From the NCBI RefSeq assembly GCF_002843305.1, contig NZ_PGSG01000119.1, positions 124,001-188,000 of the forward strand: a stretch of 64,000 nucleotides of DNA, read 5' to 3'. Positions 47,821 through 56,672 of the stretch are shown piece after piece (position 1 is the first letter of the stretch; every line of letters starts with the position of its first letter). The stretch is from Streptomyces barkulensis. Lineage in GTDB: Bacteria > Actinomycetota > Actinomycetes > Streptomycetales > Streptomycetaceae. The position numbers and the translations under genes were made by a program. The notes under the pieces are model-generated. The model was not told where the DNA came from. It made no database searches and saw only the letters and a program-made list of their open reading frames with translations.

Positions 47821-48214
47821 GGCAGGACTCCGCTTCTCGGGCTTCCACGGCCGGGCTTCCACGGCCGCCGCGGCCCCGTGACTGGAGGGATACGGAGAGC
47901 CGGGGCGGCTCCACACCTCGATGGTAAGGAGTAGTTGCAACCTCTTCGCAAGAGCGCCCTTGTCGCCGGTGAACGGGCGCGAAGGGGTACGGCGGACGGG
48001 TGTGACGCAGGGCGACAGGCGGGGGGACCCAGCGTTTCCACCCCGCCCGGTTGCCGGTGGATCGGGATACTTGCCCGGTCCGGGGGAAGACGACATCAAT
48101 GTCGGATCTTCACCGAACTGTTGCGGAACTCACATCGATTACCTGCGGTATGCCGTCATGAAAACGCTCTGACGGGGTCGTAGGAGAAAAGGCCCCCGGA
48201 AAAGGAGCAACCCC
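47821..48214. other. 394-bp divergent control region, cbiM and ssgE
   Basis: No gene is seen. It holds the nickel-regulator-type palindrome and promoter for the leftward cbi operon at 47921-47951, and the upstream region of ssgE, with a less GC-rich part at 48088-48170 and ribosome site AAGGAG before 48215. No cobalamin riboswitch core was recognised. Confidence 0.6.
47921..47951 (-). promoter_or_regulatory. Nur-type nickel box overlapping the cbi promoter
   Basis: TTGCAA-N5-TCGCAA at 47935-47951 matches the published Streptomyces Nur box (tTGCaa-N5-ttGCAA) with one deviation. On the minus strand the site contains a -35 (TTGCGA, 47951-47946), followed after 19 bp by TACCAT, so nickel-bound Nur would block the operon promoter. 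Confidence 0.7.
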
Positions 48215-48631
48215 ATGCGCGCAGTCGTCGACCACAGCGTCCAGGCACGTCTGATCACCGTCCCCTCGGTCACCCGCGAGGTGACCGTCGGGCTGCGCTA
48301 CGACCGCCACGATCCCTTCGCCGTCAGTCTGGTCTTCCCACCCGACGTCTCCCTGGACGGCCAGGAGGTCGTCTGGGTGTTCTCCCGCGAACTGCTGGAG
48401 GACGGGCTGCGGGCCGCGGTGGGTCTCGGTGACGTGCACATCCGGCCGTCCGGCCCCGAGCGGCCCGAGCAGACGGTCATCGAACTGCGCGCTCCCGAGG
48501 GGGTCGCGGTGATCGAGTTCGACAGCACCGGTCTGCTGCGCTTCCTGCACGGCACGTACGGTGTGGTGCCGGGCGGCTCCGAGCACCTGGAGCTGGACCT
48601 GGACCGCGGGCTGACCTCCCTGCTGGGCTGA
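48215..48631 (+). CDS. ssgE: SsgA-like sporulation and cell-division regulator
   Basis: SALP proteins steer septum formation and spore-wall assembly in sporulating actinomycetes. The 138-aa protein has the family features: VTVGLRYDRHDPFAVSLVFP, VVWVFSRELLEDGLRAAVGL with GDVHIRP, and VIEFDSTGLLRFLHGTYGVV, then HLELDLDRGLTSLL. ATG 48215 follows AAAAGGAGC. The name ssgE is from synteny with S. coelicolor SCO3158 next to the cbi genes, not from alignment. Confidence 0.88.
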   Translation: MRAVVDHSVQARLITVPSVTREVTVGLRYDRHDPFAVSLVFPPDVSLDGQEVVWVFSRELLEDGLRAAVGLGDVHIRPSGPERPEQTVIELRAPEGVAVIEFDSTGLLRFLHGTYGVVPGGSEHLELDLDRGLTSLLG

Positions 48632-49022
48632 GGCGGCGGCCGCACGTCCGGCGCTTCGGCAAGCAGGCGCCGGGAGACGGCCGGAACGAACACCGACAGG
48701 ACCCCCGCGGGAACAGCACGCCCCACGCGGGAACAGCACGAACAGCACGAACAGCACGGCCCCGCGCAGGACCGCACAGAGCCGGGCAGTGGCCGCCCGG
48801 GCACCGGAAGGCCCCAAAGACCCCGGAAGCCCCCTCCGGACCGGAAGCCCCCTCCGGGGAAGACCGGAAGATCCCCGCGGACGCGACAGGCCCCAAGCCG
48901 CCCGCCCGCTCACACGCCCGCCGCCCGGCAGCCCCCTCCCCCGCCGGTGAGACCCGGATCGCCGACCGCCGCGCCGCCCCCAGGAGTTGCCGCCCGCCGC
49001 CCGGCTGCCGACCATGGGAGGG
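48632..49022. other. 391-bp repetitive spacer between ssgE and the peptidase gene
   Basis: No gene is seen. It contains GAACAGCAC 9-bp units at 48711, 48731, 48740 and 48749, and an 18-bp tandem duplication (CCGGAAGCCCCCTCCGGA at 48823-48840, nearly repeated at 48841-48857). The right end should carry the peptidase promoter. Confidence 0.65.
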
Positions 49023-52000
49023 ATGACCGCGACCTCCGGATCCCCAGGCACTCCCGTTCCCCCCTCCCCGGACCCCTCCGGGGCGTACCTCAGGTTTCCG
49101 CACCTCCACGGCGAACTGCTCTGCTTCACCGCCGAGGACGACCTGTGGATCGCCCCGCTCGCGCCCGGGGCCGACCGGCCGCCGCGCGCCTGGCGCCTGA
49201 CGGTGGACCGCACCCGCCTCGGGCACCCGCGCTTCTCCCCCGACGGCCGCCACATCGCGTACACGAACTGGCGCAGCCTGGACCCCGAGGTGCACCTGAC
49301 GCCGGTCGACGGCGGGCCGTCGCGGCAGCTGACGTACTGGGGCGCGGTGGACACCCAGGTCCGCGGCTGGACGCCCGAGGGGGACATCCTGGCCGTGGCC
49401 TCGCACGGCCAGCCGTTCTCGCACTTCGCCTGGGCCCACCGGCTGCCGACCGGCGGCGGTCCGGGCGAGAAGCTGCCCTGGGGCCCGGTGTCGGACCTCG
49501 CCGTCGCCGACCTGGACGGAAAGCGGCGCACCCTGCTGCTGACCGGCACCCCGCCGCACGAGCCGGCCTCCTGGAAGCGCTACCGCGGCGGCGCGATGGG
49601 ACGGCTGTGGCTGGAGGGCGAGCGCCTGGTGCCGGAGCTGTACGGGCATCTGGACTGCCCGATGATCGTCGGCGGCCGGATCGCGTTCCTCTCCGACCAC
49701 GAGGGGGTGGGCAACCTCTACTCCTGCCTGCCCGACGGCACCGGTCTGCGCCGCCACACCGACCACGCCGACTTCTACGCACGCCACGCCTCCACCGACG
49801 GCGAGCGCGTGGTGTACCAGTGCGCGGGCGAGCTGTGGCTGGTGGACGACTTCTCGCCGCACGCGAAGCCGCGCCGGCTGCCGGTGCGGCTGGCGGGGCC
49901 GCGCGCAGGGCGCCGCGTCTACCAGGTGTCGGCCGCGGGCCATGTGAACTCCCTGGCCGTGGACACCACCGGGCGCGCCAGCGCGGTGGGGGTGCGCGGC
50001 AGCCTGTACTGGCTCACCCACCGCGACGGCCCGGCGCGGGTGATCGCCGACACCCCGGGGGTGCGGGTGCGGCTGCCGGAGATGCTCGGCTCCACCGGCC
50101 GGATCGCCTACGTCACCGACGCCGAGGGCGAGGACGCGGTGGAGATCGCCGACCTGCCGCGGGCCACCGGCGCCCGCGAGCCGGTGCGGCTGGCCGCGGG
50201 GCGGCTGGGGCGGGTGCACGAGCTGATCGCCTCCCCGGACGGCGCCACCCTGGCCGTCGCATCGCACGACGGGCGGCTGCTGCTGGTGGACGCCGGGGAC
50301 GGAAGCGGGGACGGAAGCGGGGACGGAGGCGGGGGTGGTGGAGCCGCCGAAGCGACCGAGGCCGCCGGAGCCGGAGCGACCGGGACCGAAGCCGCCGGGA
50401 CCACCGAAGCCCCGGAAGCCGCCGGTGTCGCCGAACTGGTCCGCTCCGTCAACGGCCCCGTCCGCCACCTCGCCTTCTCCCCCGACTCCCAGTGGCTGGC
50501 CTGGGCCCACCCCGGCACCGACGGCGCGCTCACCCGCATCCGGATCGCCCGGCTGTCCGACCGCACCGTCCTGGACGTCACCGAGGGCCGCTTCGAGGAC
50601 GAGCAGCCCGTCTTCACCCGGGACGGCCGCTATCTCGCCTTCCTGTCCTGGCGCGGCTTCGACCCGGTGTACGACGTGCACACCGGCGACCTGTCCTTCC
50701 CGCTGGGCTGCCGCCCGTACCTGGTGCCGCTGTCCTCGGCCACGCCCTCGCCGTTCGCCCTCTCCCCCGAGGGCCGCCCGGCGGCCGGCGGCCTGGACCC
50801 GGACGCCCTCGGCGAGGCGGCCGGGGAGGAGGGGACGGTGCTGGTGGAGGCCGAGGGGCTGGCCAGCCGCGTCACGCCCTTCCCCGTGGCGGCCTCGAAG
50901 TACTCCTCGCTCCATCCGGTCGGCGGCGGCGGGCTGGTCTGGCTGCGCTGGCCGATCTCCGGGGCGCTGGGCGAGACCTTCGCCAACCCGGCCGACACCT
51001 CCGGCCGCCCCACCCTGGAGCACTTCGATCTGGTCAAGGCCAAGCGCACCGAGCTGACCGGCGACATCGACTGGTTCGCGGTCAGCGGCGACGGCACCCG
51101 CCTGGTGGTCAACGACGACGGCGACCTGCGGGCCGTACCCGCCAACGAGCACGCCGACGCCGACTCCACCACCCACCTCGACCTGCGCCGCATCCTGCAC
51201 GACGCCGATCCGCGCGCCGAGTGGCGGCAGGCGTTCGACGAGGCGGGCCGGATCATGCGCTCGTACTTCTGGGACCCGGGCATGTCCGGCGTGGACTGGG
51301 ACGCGATCCTGGACCAGTACCGCCCGCTGGTCGAACGGGTCGCCTCGCCGGACGAGTTCGCCGACCTGCTGCGCGAGACGGTGGGCGAGCTGGGCACCTC
51401 GCACGCCTACGTCTCGCCGGCCCGGCGCAACGAGGGGCCGGCCCACTACCAGCGGCCGATCGGGCTGCTGGGCGCCGACTTCGCCCGCGACGGGGAGGGC
51501 CGCTGGCGGGTGGAGCGCATCCTGCCGGGCGACTCCTCCGACTCCCGGGCCCGCTCCCCGCTGGCCGGCTCCGGCGTCCGCGAGGGGGCGGTGCTCACCC
51601 ATGTCGACGGACGCCCGGTGGACCCGGACGCCGGCCCGTTCCCGCTGCTGGCCGCGGCCGGCGGCACCACCGTCGAGCTGGCCTTCCTCACTCCCGACCC
51701 CGGCGACGGCCCGGACGCCGCACCGCGGCGCCCCCGCCGCGTCGCCGTCGTCCCCCTCATCGACGAGCGCCCGCTGCGCTACCAGGACTGGGTGAGCCGG
51801 CGGCGCGCGGTGGTGCGCGGGCTCAGCGGCGGCCGGTGCGGCTATCTGCACATCCCGGACATGGGCGGCTCCGGCTGGGCGCAGTTCAACCGCGACCTGC
51901 GCATGGAGGTCTCCCGGCCCGCGCTGATCGTGGACGTGCGCGGCAACGCGGGCGGCCACATCAGCGAACTGGTCGTCGAGGCGCTGACCCGCACCATCCT

Positions 52001-52460
52001 CGGCTGGGACCTGGTGCGCCACTCCCAGCCGGTCAGCTACGCCTCCAACGCCCCGCGCGGCCCGATAGTGGCCCTGGCCGACGAGGCCACCTCCTCCGAC
52101 GGCGACATGATCACCGCCGCGTTCCGGCTGCTGGGCATCGGCCCGGTGGTCGGCGCCCGCACCTGGGGCGGGGTGGTCGGCATGACCGGGCGCCACCGGC
52201 TCGGCGACGGCACGGTCATCACCGTGCCGATGAACGCGGCGTGGTTCGACGAGTACAAGTGGTCGGTGGAGAACCACGGCGTGGAGCCCGACATCGAGGT
52301 GCTGCGCACCCCGACGGACTGGGCCGAGGACCACCACCCGATGCTGGAGACGGCCGTGCGCACCGCGCTGAACCTGCTGGAACGCCATCCGGCCGCCGCC
52401 CCGCCCGGCTACGACGACGTCCCCGACCGCAGCCGCCCCCCGCTGCCGCCGCGGCCCTGA
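49023..52460 (+). CDS. Tricorn-type S41 serine peptidase
   Basis: Large cytosolic oligopeptide-degrading protease working after the proteasome. The 1145-aa protein has N-terminal beta-propeller repeats (AYLRFPHLHGELLCFTAEDD then RFSPDGRHIAYTNW), a Ser/Gly/Ala/Glu-rich insertion near residues 425-465 and a second propeller. A PDZ domain follows, then the S41 core with VDVRGNAGGHISELVVEALT and ALADEATSSDGDMITAAFR, which holds the nucleophilic Ser. WSVENHGVEPDIEV is the closing motif. The start is uncertain: ATG 49014 or 49023, neither with an ideal ribosome site. Confidence 0.9.
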   Translation: MTATSGSPGTPVPPSPDPSGAYLRFPHLHGELLCFTAEDDLWIAPLAPGADRPPRAWRLTVDRTRLGHPRFSPDGRHIAYTNWRSLDPEVHLTPVDGGPSRQLTYWGAVDTQVRGWTPEGDILAVASHGQPFSHFAWAHRLPTGGGPGEKLPWGPVSDLAVADLDGKRRTLLLTGTPPHEPASWKRYRGGAMGRLWLEGERLVPELYGHLDCPMIVGGRIAFLSDHEGVGNLYSCLPDGTGLRRHTDHADFYARHASTDGERVVYQCAGELWLVDDFSPHAKPRRLPVRLAGPRAGRRVYQVSAAGHVNSLAVDTTGRASAVGVRGSLYWLTHRDGPARVIADTPGVRVRLPEMLGSTGRIAYVTDAEGEDAVEIADLPRATGAREPVRLAAGRLGRVHELIASPDGATLAVASHDGRLLLVDAGDGSGDGSGDGGGGGGAAEATEAAGAGATGTEAAGTTEAPEAAGVAELVRSVNGPVRHLAFSPDSQWLAWAHPGTDGALTRIRIARLSDRTVLDVTEGRFEDEQPVFTRDGRYLAFLSWRGFDPVYDVHTGDLSFPLGCRPYLVPLSSATPSPFALSPEGRPAAGGLDPDALGEAAGEEGTVLVEAEGLASRVTPFPVAASKYSSLHPVGGGGLVWLRWPISGALGETFANPADTSGRPTLEHFDLVKAKRTELTGDIDWFAVSGDGTRLVVNDDGDLRAVPANEHADADSTTHLDLRRILHDADPRAEWRQAFDEAGRIMRSYFWDPGMSGVDWDAILDQYRPLVERVASPDEFADLLRETVGELGTSHAYVSPARRNEGPAHYQRPIGLLGADFARDGEGRWRVERILPGDSSDSRARSPLAGSGVREGAVLTHVDGRPVDPDAGPFPLLAAAGGTTVELAFLTPDPGDGPDAAPRRPRRVAVVPLIDERPLRYQDWVSRRRAVVRGLSGGRCGYLHIPDMGGSGWAQFNRDLRMEVSRPALIVDVRGNAGGHISELVVEALTRTILGWDLVRHSQPVSYASNAPRGPIVALADEATSSDGDMITAAFRLLGIGPVVGARTWGGVVGMTGRHRLGDGTVITVPMNAAWFDEYKWSVENHGVEPDIEVLRTPTDWAEDHHPMLETAVRTALNLLERHPAAAPPGYDDVPDRSRPPLPPRP

Positions 52461-52506
52461 CGGCCGGGGACGGACCGACCGTTCCGACGACTTTCCGGGA
52501 GGAACC

Positions 52507-52725
52507 GTGAACGAGCCGGACAAGCACCCGGACGACTCCGGGAGGACCAAGAGGACCGGGGAGCCCCGGAAGCGCGGGGGCGGGCGCCGTACCGCACGGG
52601 GCGCCTCCCGCGAGGGCGGCGCCCCTCCCCCGTGGCGTACGGGCCGCGACCGCGAACAGGACGCCTGGCAGCCGGCTCCGGACAGCCGTGCGGAGCGCGG
52701 CGGGGAGGACGATCCGGGCGCGTAG
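52507..52725 (+). CDS. Small charged disordered protein
   Basis: The 72-aa reading frame starts with GTG 52507 behind GGGAGG and codes an Arg/Gly/Pro/Asp/Glu-rich peptide without hydrophobic segments. It lies 46 bp after the peptidase stop. Its good ribosome site favours a real gene, but composition alone gives no function. Confidence 0.5.
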   Translation: MNEPDKHPDDSGRTKRTGEPRKRGGGRRTARGASREGGAPPPWRTGRDREQDAWQPAPDSRAERGGEDDPGA

Positions 52726-52770
52726 CGCCACCGCGCGCGCGGTCTTCCGGGCGCGCGGTCTTCCGGGCGC

Positions 52771-53565
52771 TCAGCCGCGCGGACGGACGTGCAGGTCCAG
52801 GCCGCTCGTCCCCGGCGCCTCCACGCCCGGCAGCAGCCGCATGCCGCGGTCGTAGTCGCCGTCGGTGAGCGACCGGTACGGAACCGGCTCGTCCGTGAAG
52901 AGCCGGTCGAGCCGCCGCCCGTACTCCCGCTTCGCCGCCTCGAACCGCTCCCGGGACAGGACGTTCGCGTCGTACACCGCGAACGGTTCGAGCGGCGCGA
53001 TGCCGGTGAACCAGAACAGGCCGTGCTGGAACGGGTGGAGAAGGTCCGCCAGCCGCCCGTGCACGCCCCGGTCGGAGAAGGAGGACTCCGGGGCGCCGGC
53101 CGTCACCGACATCAGCGCCCGCCGCCCCGCCAGGACGCCCTCGCTGTAGGGCGGGGGGAGTCCGGGGCCGTGGGCGAATCCGCGGGCGAACACCCGGTCC
53201 ATCCAGCCCTTCAGGATCGCGGGCACCGAGAACCACCACAGCGGGAACTGCAGGACCACCGCGTCCGACCAGCGCACCTTCCCCTGCTCGGCGGCGATGT
53301 CCGGTGCCGGCCGTCCCGTCCGGACGGCCTCCTCCGCGGCGGCCAGCAGGTCCAGCCGCCGGTCGGCGGGGTGGTCGGGGAAGTCGTCGGCGTCCACCGC
53401 CGCCCTCCACTTCATCGCGTAGAGGTCGGAGACCCGCACCTCGTGCCCCGCCCCGCGCAGGTGCCCGGCCGCGAAGGCGGTCAGGGAGGCGGTGAGCGAG
53501 CGGGGTTCGGGGTGGGCGCCGACGATAAGGATCTTCTTGCGCTGCTGCGGTAGGGCTTCGGTCAT
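52771..53565 (-). CDS. NAD(P)H:quinone oxidoreductase-like flavodoxin-fold protein
   Basis: The 264-aa protein is a flavodoxin_2-type FMN/FAD enzyme: ILIVGAHPEPRSLTASLTAF is the phosphate-binding start, with SDLYAMKWRA, LQFPLWWFSVPAILKGWMDR and the loop FSDRGVHGRLADLLHPFQHG. Such enzymes reduce quinones by two electrons. ATG 53565 has GGGGAG 9 nt upstream. It is divergent from an XRE regulator 97 bp away, which probably controls it. Confidence 0.9.
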   Translation of the reverse strand: MTEALPQQRKKILIVGAHPEPRSLTASLTAFAAGHLRGAGHEVRVSDLYAMKWRAAVDADDFPDHPADRRLDLLAAAEEAVRTGRPAPDIAAEQGKVRWSDAVVLQFPLWWFSVPAILKGWMDRVFARGFAHGPGLPPPYSEGVLAGRRALMSVTAGAPESSFSDRGVHGRLADLLHPFQHGLFWFTGIAPLEPFAVYDANVLSRERFEAAKREYGRRLDRLFTDEPVPYRSLTDGDYDRGMRLLPGVEAPGTSGLDLHVRPRG

Positions 53566-53662
53566 GCCGCCACACTCCCCCGGGCGCGTCCGGGCAGCCA
53601 GTACCCGCTTCGGCCGGTGGAACGGCGGTCCTGGTACCGCGAGGGCCACCCATACTGGGCGC

Positions 53663-54541
53663 ATGGACGGCGGGAACCTCATCGACGGGACCGGCGGAAC
53701 CGACCGGACCGGCAGAATCGACGGGATCGGTGACACCCGGCGGGCGCTCGGCGCCTTCCTGCGCGCCCGCCGGGGGCGCGTCACACCGGAGCAGGTCGGC
53801 CTCCCCGGCGGCCGCCGGCGGCGGGTGCGCGGGCTGCGCCGCGAGGAGCTGGCCCAGCTCGCCGGGATCAGCGTGGACTACTACGTACGCCTCGAACAGG
53901 GCCGGGCCACCCAGCCCTCCCCCGAGGTGCTCGACGCGCTCGCCGGGGCACTCGGCCTCGACGCGGCGGAGCGCGGGCACCTCGACACCCTGACCGCGGG
54001 CCGGCACGGGCCCGCGCCCCGCACCCGGGTCAGCCCCCTGCTTCGGCGGATCCTGGACTCCATGGCCCATCTGCCGGCCTTCGTGACCAACCACCGCACC
54101 GACGTGGTGGCCTGGAACGAGCTGGGCGCCGAACTGATCGGCGGCCTGGGCGGCCCCGGCCGCCGCGAGCGGAACCAGGCCCGGTACCTCTTCCTGGACC
54201 CCGCCTCCTCCCGGGCCGTCTTCCCCGACTGGGAGGACAGGGCGGTGGAGGCGGTGGGCCAGTTGCGGGTCGCCACGGGGCGCTATCCCGAGGATCGGGA
54301 ACTCGCCGCGCTGCTCGCCGAACTGTCCGCGCACAGCTGTGAGTTCCGGCGGATCTGGGCCACCGGGGAGATCGTGATGTGCACGGCGGGGCGCAAACGG
54401 CTGCGGCACCCGACGGCCGGGCTGCTGCTCACCCTGGACTACGAGACCCTGCACATACCGGCCGCCCCCGGCGAGACCGGTCTGGTGCTGCACGTGTTCG
54501 GCGCCGGGGAGGACGGCCGGGCGGGCGCGGACGGGGCATGA
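53663..54541 (+). CDS. XRE-family regulator with MmyB-like ligand domain
   Basis: The 292-aa protein has an N-terminal helix-turn-helix (RVRGLRREELAQLAGISVDY then YVRLEQGRATQPSPEVLDAL) and a C-terminal MmyB-like PAS domain (LPAFVTNHRTDVVAWNELGA, through TLDYETLHIPAAPGETGLVL). ATG 53663 lies 6 nt after CATACT, a possible -10 box, so the message may be leaderless. This regulator type commonly sits back to back with a reductase gene, as here. Confidence 0.9.
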   Translation: MDGGNLIDGTGGTDRTGRIDGIGDTRRALGAFLRARRGRVTPEQVGLPGGRRRRVRGLRREELAQLAGISVDYYVRLEQGRATQPSPEVLDALAGALGLDAAERGHLDTLTAGRHGPAPRTRVSPLLRRILDSMAHLPAFVTNHRTDVVAWNELGAELIGGLGGPGRRERNQARYLFLDPASSRAVFPDWEDRAVEAVGQLRVATGRYPEDRELAALLAELSAHSCEFRRIWATGEIVMCTAGRKRLRHPTAGLLLTLDYETLHIPAAPGETGLVLHVFGAGEDGRAGADGA

Positions 54542-54740
54542 CCGGCCCCCGTCCACCCACCGCGCGGGTTCACCCGCTTCCGGACGGAGGCCGCGCGACG
54601 CCTCTCCCCGGGTCCCCGGGGAGGCCGGGCTCCCCGCGCAACGGCACCGGGGGCGGTCAGACGCTGGACGGCAACGTCTCCACCCACCGGTGGGGCGACT
54701 GCTGCCGGGGCCCCGGCCGGCCGTGGCCCCGGGAGGGGCT

Positions 54741-54792
54741 GACACGGAAGCGGGCGCGGTCGCCGTACGGCGACCGCGCCCGCTTCCGTGTC
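54741..54792. terminator. Perfect 52-bp palindrome between convergent genes
   Basis: Bases 54741-54792 form an uninterrupted perfect inverted repeat centred between 54766 and 54767, between the XRE gene (plus) and the SDR gene (minus). It should be a very strong bidirectional terminator. Confidence 0.85.
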
Positions 54793-54810
54793 TGAGCGGC
54801 CTTCTGTGCC

Positions 54811-55698
54811 TCAGCCCTCCGTGCGCTCCTTCTCGTCCGCCGCGCCGCCCGCGCCGACCAGGCCGCGGGGACCGCCGCCGGAGGCGGCCAGGCGGGGCGC
54901 GAAGTGCTTCATCTCGCGCTGGCCGACCCGTCCGATGATCCCCGGCAGATAGCCGCGGATCGACTGCATGCCGCGCAGCCACCACTGCCCGTAGACGTGG
55001 AACGAGCGCCGCTCGATGCCCGCGACGATCCGGTCCACCGCCGGGCCCAGCGGGTAGGTCCTGCTGGTCGGCCAGGGCAGCCGGCCGCGCAGGTCGCGCA
55101 GCACCTCGTCCTGGTCGGCGCCGCGCACCATGTCGGTGTCGGTCCAGCTCAGGTAGCCGACGCCGACGCGCACGCCCTGGTAGCCGACCTCCGCGCGCAG
55201 GCTGTGGGCGAAGGCCTCCACGCCCGACTTGGAGGTGCAGTACGCCGTCATCATCGGGGCCGGGGTGAGCGCGGCGAGCGAGGCGATCTGGAGCAGGTAG
55301 CCGCGCGACTCGATCAGGGCGGGCAGGAAGGCGCGGGCGGTGGTGGCGCTGCCCAGCAGGTTGACCTCGATGACCCGGCGCCAGGCGGTCTCGTCGGAGT
55401 CGGTGAAGGGACCGCCGGTGGCCACGCCCGCGTTGGCGACGACGATGTCCACCGCGCCGAAGCGCTCGCGCACCTCGCGGGCCACCCGGGACATGGCCGC
55501 GTGGTCGGTGACGTCGGCGTGCCAGTGCGCGGAGTCCGTCGGCAGCGTCTCGCCGACCTTCCTCAGCTCGTCCGGCTCCAGCCCGACCAGCGCGAGCCTC
55601 GCGCCGCGCGCCGCCAGCTTGCGGGCGAGGAGTTCGCCCACGCCCCGGGCCGCGCCCGTCACCACCGCGACCTGGCCCTGGAGGTCCCTGCGTGCCAT
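54811..55698 (-). CDS. SDR-family oxidoreductase
   Basis: The 295-aa short-chain dehydrogenase has VVTGAARGVGELLARKLAARG, a hydrophobic-basic beta2 (ALVGLEPDEL), IVVANAGVATGG, and the catalytic Ser-Tyr-Lys in LLQIASLAALTPAPMMTAYC and TSKSGVEA. The C-terminal extension (VYGQWWLRGMQSIRGYLPGI) is basic and amphipathic, as in membrane-associated SDRs. Its ATG overlaps the previous stop (TAATG). It is third in the BVMO-hydrolase-SDR operon. Confidence 0.92.
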   Translation of the reverse strand: MARRDLQGQVAVVTGAARGVGELLARKLAARGARLALVGLEPDELRKVGETLPTDSAHWHADVTDHAAMSRVAREVRERFGAVDIVVANAGVATGGPFTDSDETAWRRVIEVNLLGSATTARAFLPALIESRGYLLQIASLAALTPAPMMTAYCTSKSGVEAFAHSLRAEVGYQGVRVGVGYLSWTDTDMVRGADQDEVLRDLRGRLPWPTSRTYPLGPAVDRIVAGIERRSFHVYGQWWLRGMQSIRGYLPGIIGRVGQREMKHFAPRLAASGGGPRGLVGAGGAADEKERTEG

Positions 55699-56672
55699 TA
55701 CGCGCTCTCCTTCCCGGCCGGCGTTCCGGCCGGCGGTGTGTTCCGCTGTTCGGCTTCCTGCCGTACGCCGTCCGCCAGGTGGTCGCGCACCAGCGCGGCC
55801 ACCGCGCCGGCGACGGCGCCGGGGTCCTCCAGGGGCGTCATGTGCCCCAGGCCGGGCAGTTCGGTCAGGCCGGTGCAGTTCGGCAGCGCCTCGGCGAGGC
55901 GGTGGGAGAGCACCGGCGGGGTGAGCCGGTCCTTCTCGCCGGCGATGACGCCGACGGGCAGGTCCAGGGAGGCGAGGTTGGCGTCCAGGTCCAGCACGGC
56001 CAGGACCCTCCGGGCCCAGAAGGCGCGTACGGTGCGCGGGCAGGCGTGGACGATGCGGGCGCACGCCCGCATCTGCTCCTTCGTCGCGCCGGGGCCCATG
56101 GTGGCGTACCGCAGGACGCGCATGCCCAGTGGCGTCACCGGCCCCAGCGGCAGGCTGGAGCCGAGGACGGCCTTCTGGATCCGGTAGCGCAGTCTCCCCG
56201 CTCTCAGCGGGGCGACGGTGGACTCGTCCAGCAGCCGGGAGCTGCCGGTGTTGCACAGCAGCGCGGCGGCGACGCGCTCGCGCATCTGCGGGCGCCCGGC
56301 GGCGGCCATGACCGTCATGCCGCCCATGGAGTGCCCGGCGACGACCGCCCGGGACCCGGCTACGTCCAGGACGGCGCACAGGTCGTCGGCGAGGGCGTCG
56401 GTGCTGTAGCCGTCGGGGCCGACGGCCGGGGAGCGGCCGTGGCCGCGCTGGTCGTAGACGAACACCCGGTGGTCCTCGGCCAGCCGCCGGACCACGGGGC
56501 CCCAGAAGGCGGTCGAGCAGGTCCAGCCGTGCACCAGGACGACGGTCGGCCCGTCCTCGCGCCCGTGCTCCTCGACGTGCAGCCGGGAGCCGTCGGCGGA
56601 GGTCACGGTCAGCTCGCGGCGGGGGGTGGGCGGGGCGTACGGCCCGCCGGTCGTTCGGGGTCCACGGCTCAT
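55698..56672 (-). CDS. Alpha/beta hydrolase
   Basis: The 324-aa hydrolase has the oxyanion motif VVLVHGWTCSTAFW, the strand-6 motif YDQRGHGRS and the nucleophile elbow VVAGHSMGGMT with Ser115, the acid in GEKDRLTPP and His in LPGLGHMTPLEDP. It could hydrolyse the ester or lactone made by the monooxygenase. It overlaps the monooxygenase stop by 4 bp (ATGA) and the SDR start by 1 bp. Confidence 0.92.
   Translation of the reverse strand: MSRGPRTTGGPYAPPTPRRELTVTSADGSRLHVEEHGREDGPTVVLVHGWTCSTAFWGPVVRRLAEDHRVFVYDQRGHGRSPAVGPDGYSTDALADDLCAVLDVAGSRAVVAGHSMGGMTVMAAAGRPQMRERVAAALLCNTGSSRLLDESTVAPLRAGRLRYRIQKAVLGSSLPLGPVTPLGMRVLRYATMGPGATKEQMRACARIVHACPRTVRAFWARRVLAVLDLDANLASLDLPVGVIAGEKDRLTPPVLSHRLAEALPNCTGLTELPGLGHMTPLEDPGAVAGAVAALVRDHLADGVRQEAEQRNTPPAGTPAGKESA

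Noticed and set aside
47821-48000. Cobalamin riboswitch before cbiM
   Set aside because: No B12-box-like core was found; the Nur-type palindrome explains regulation better.
48477-52550. A minus-strand open frame of 1357 codons opposite the Tricorn-type peptidase
   Set aside because: Antisense shadow of a gene with clear propeller, PDZ and S41 motifs; Gly/His/Gln-rich without domains.
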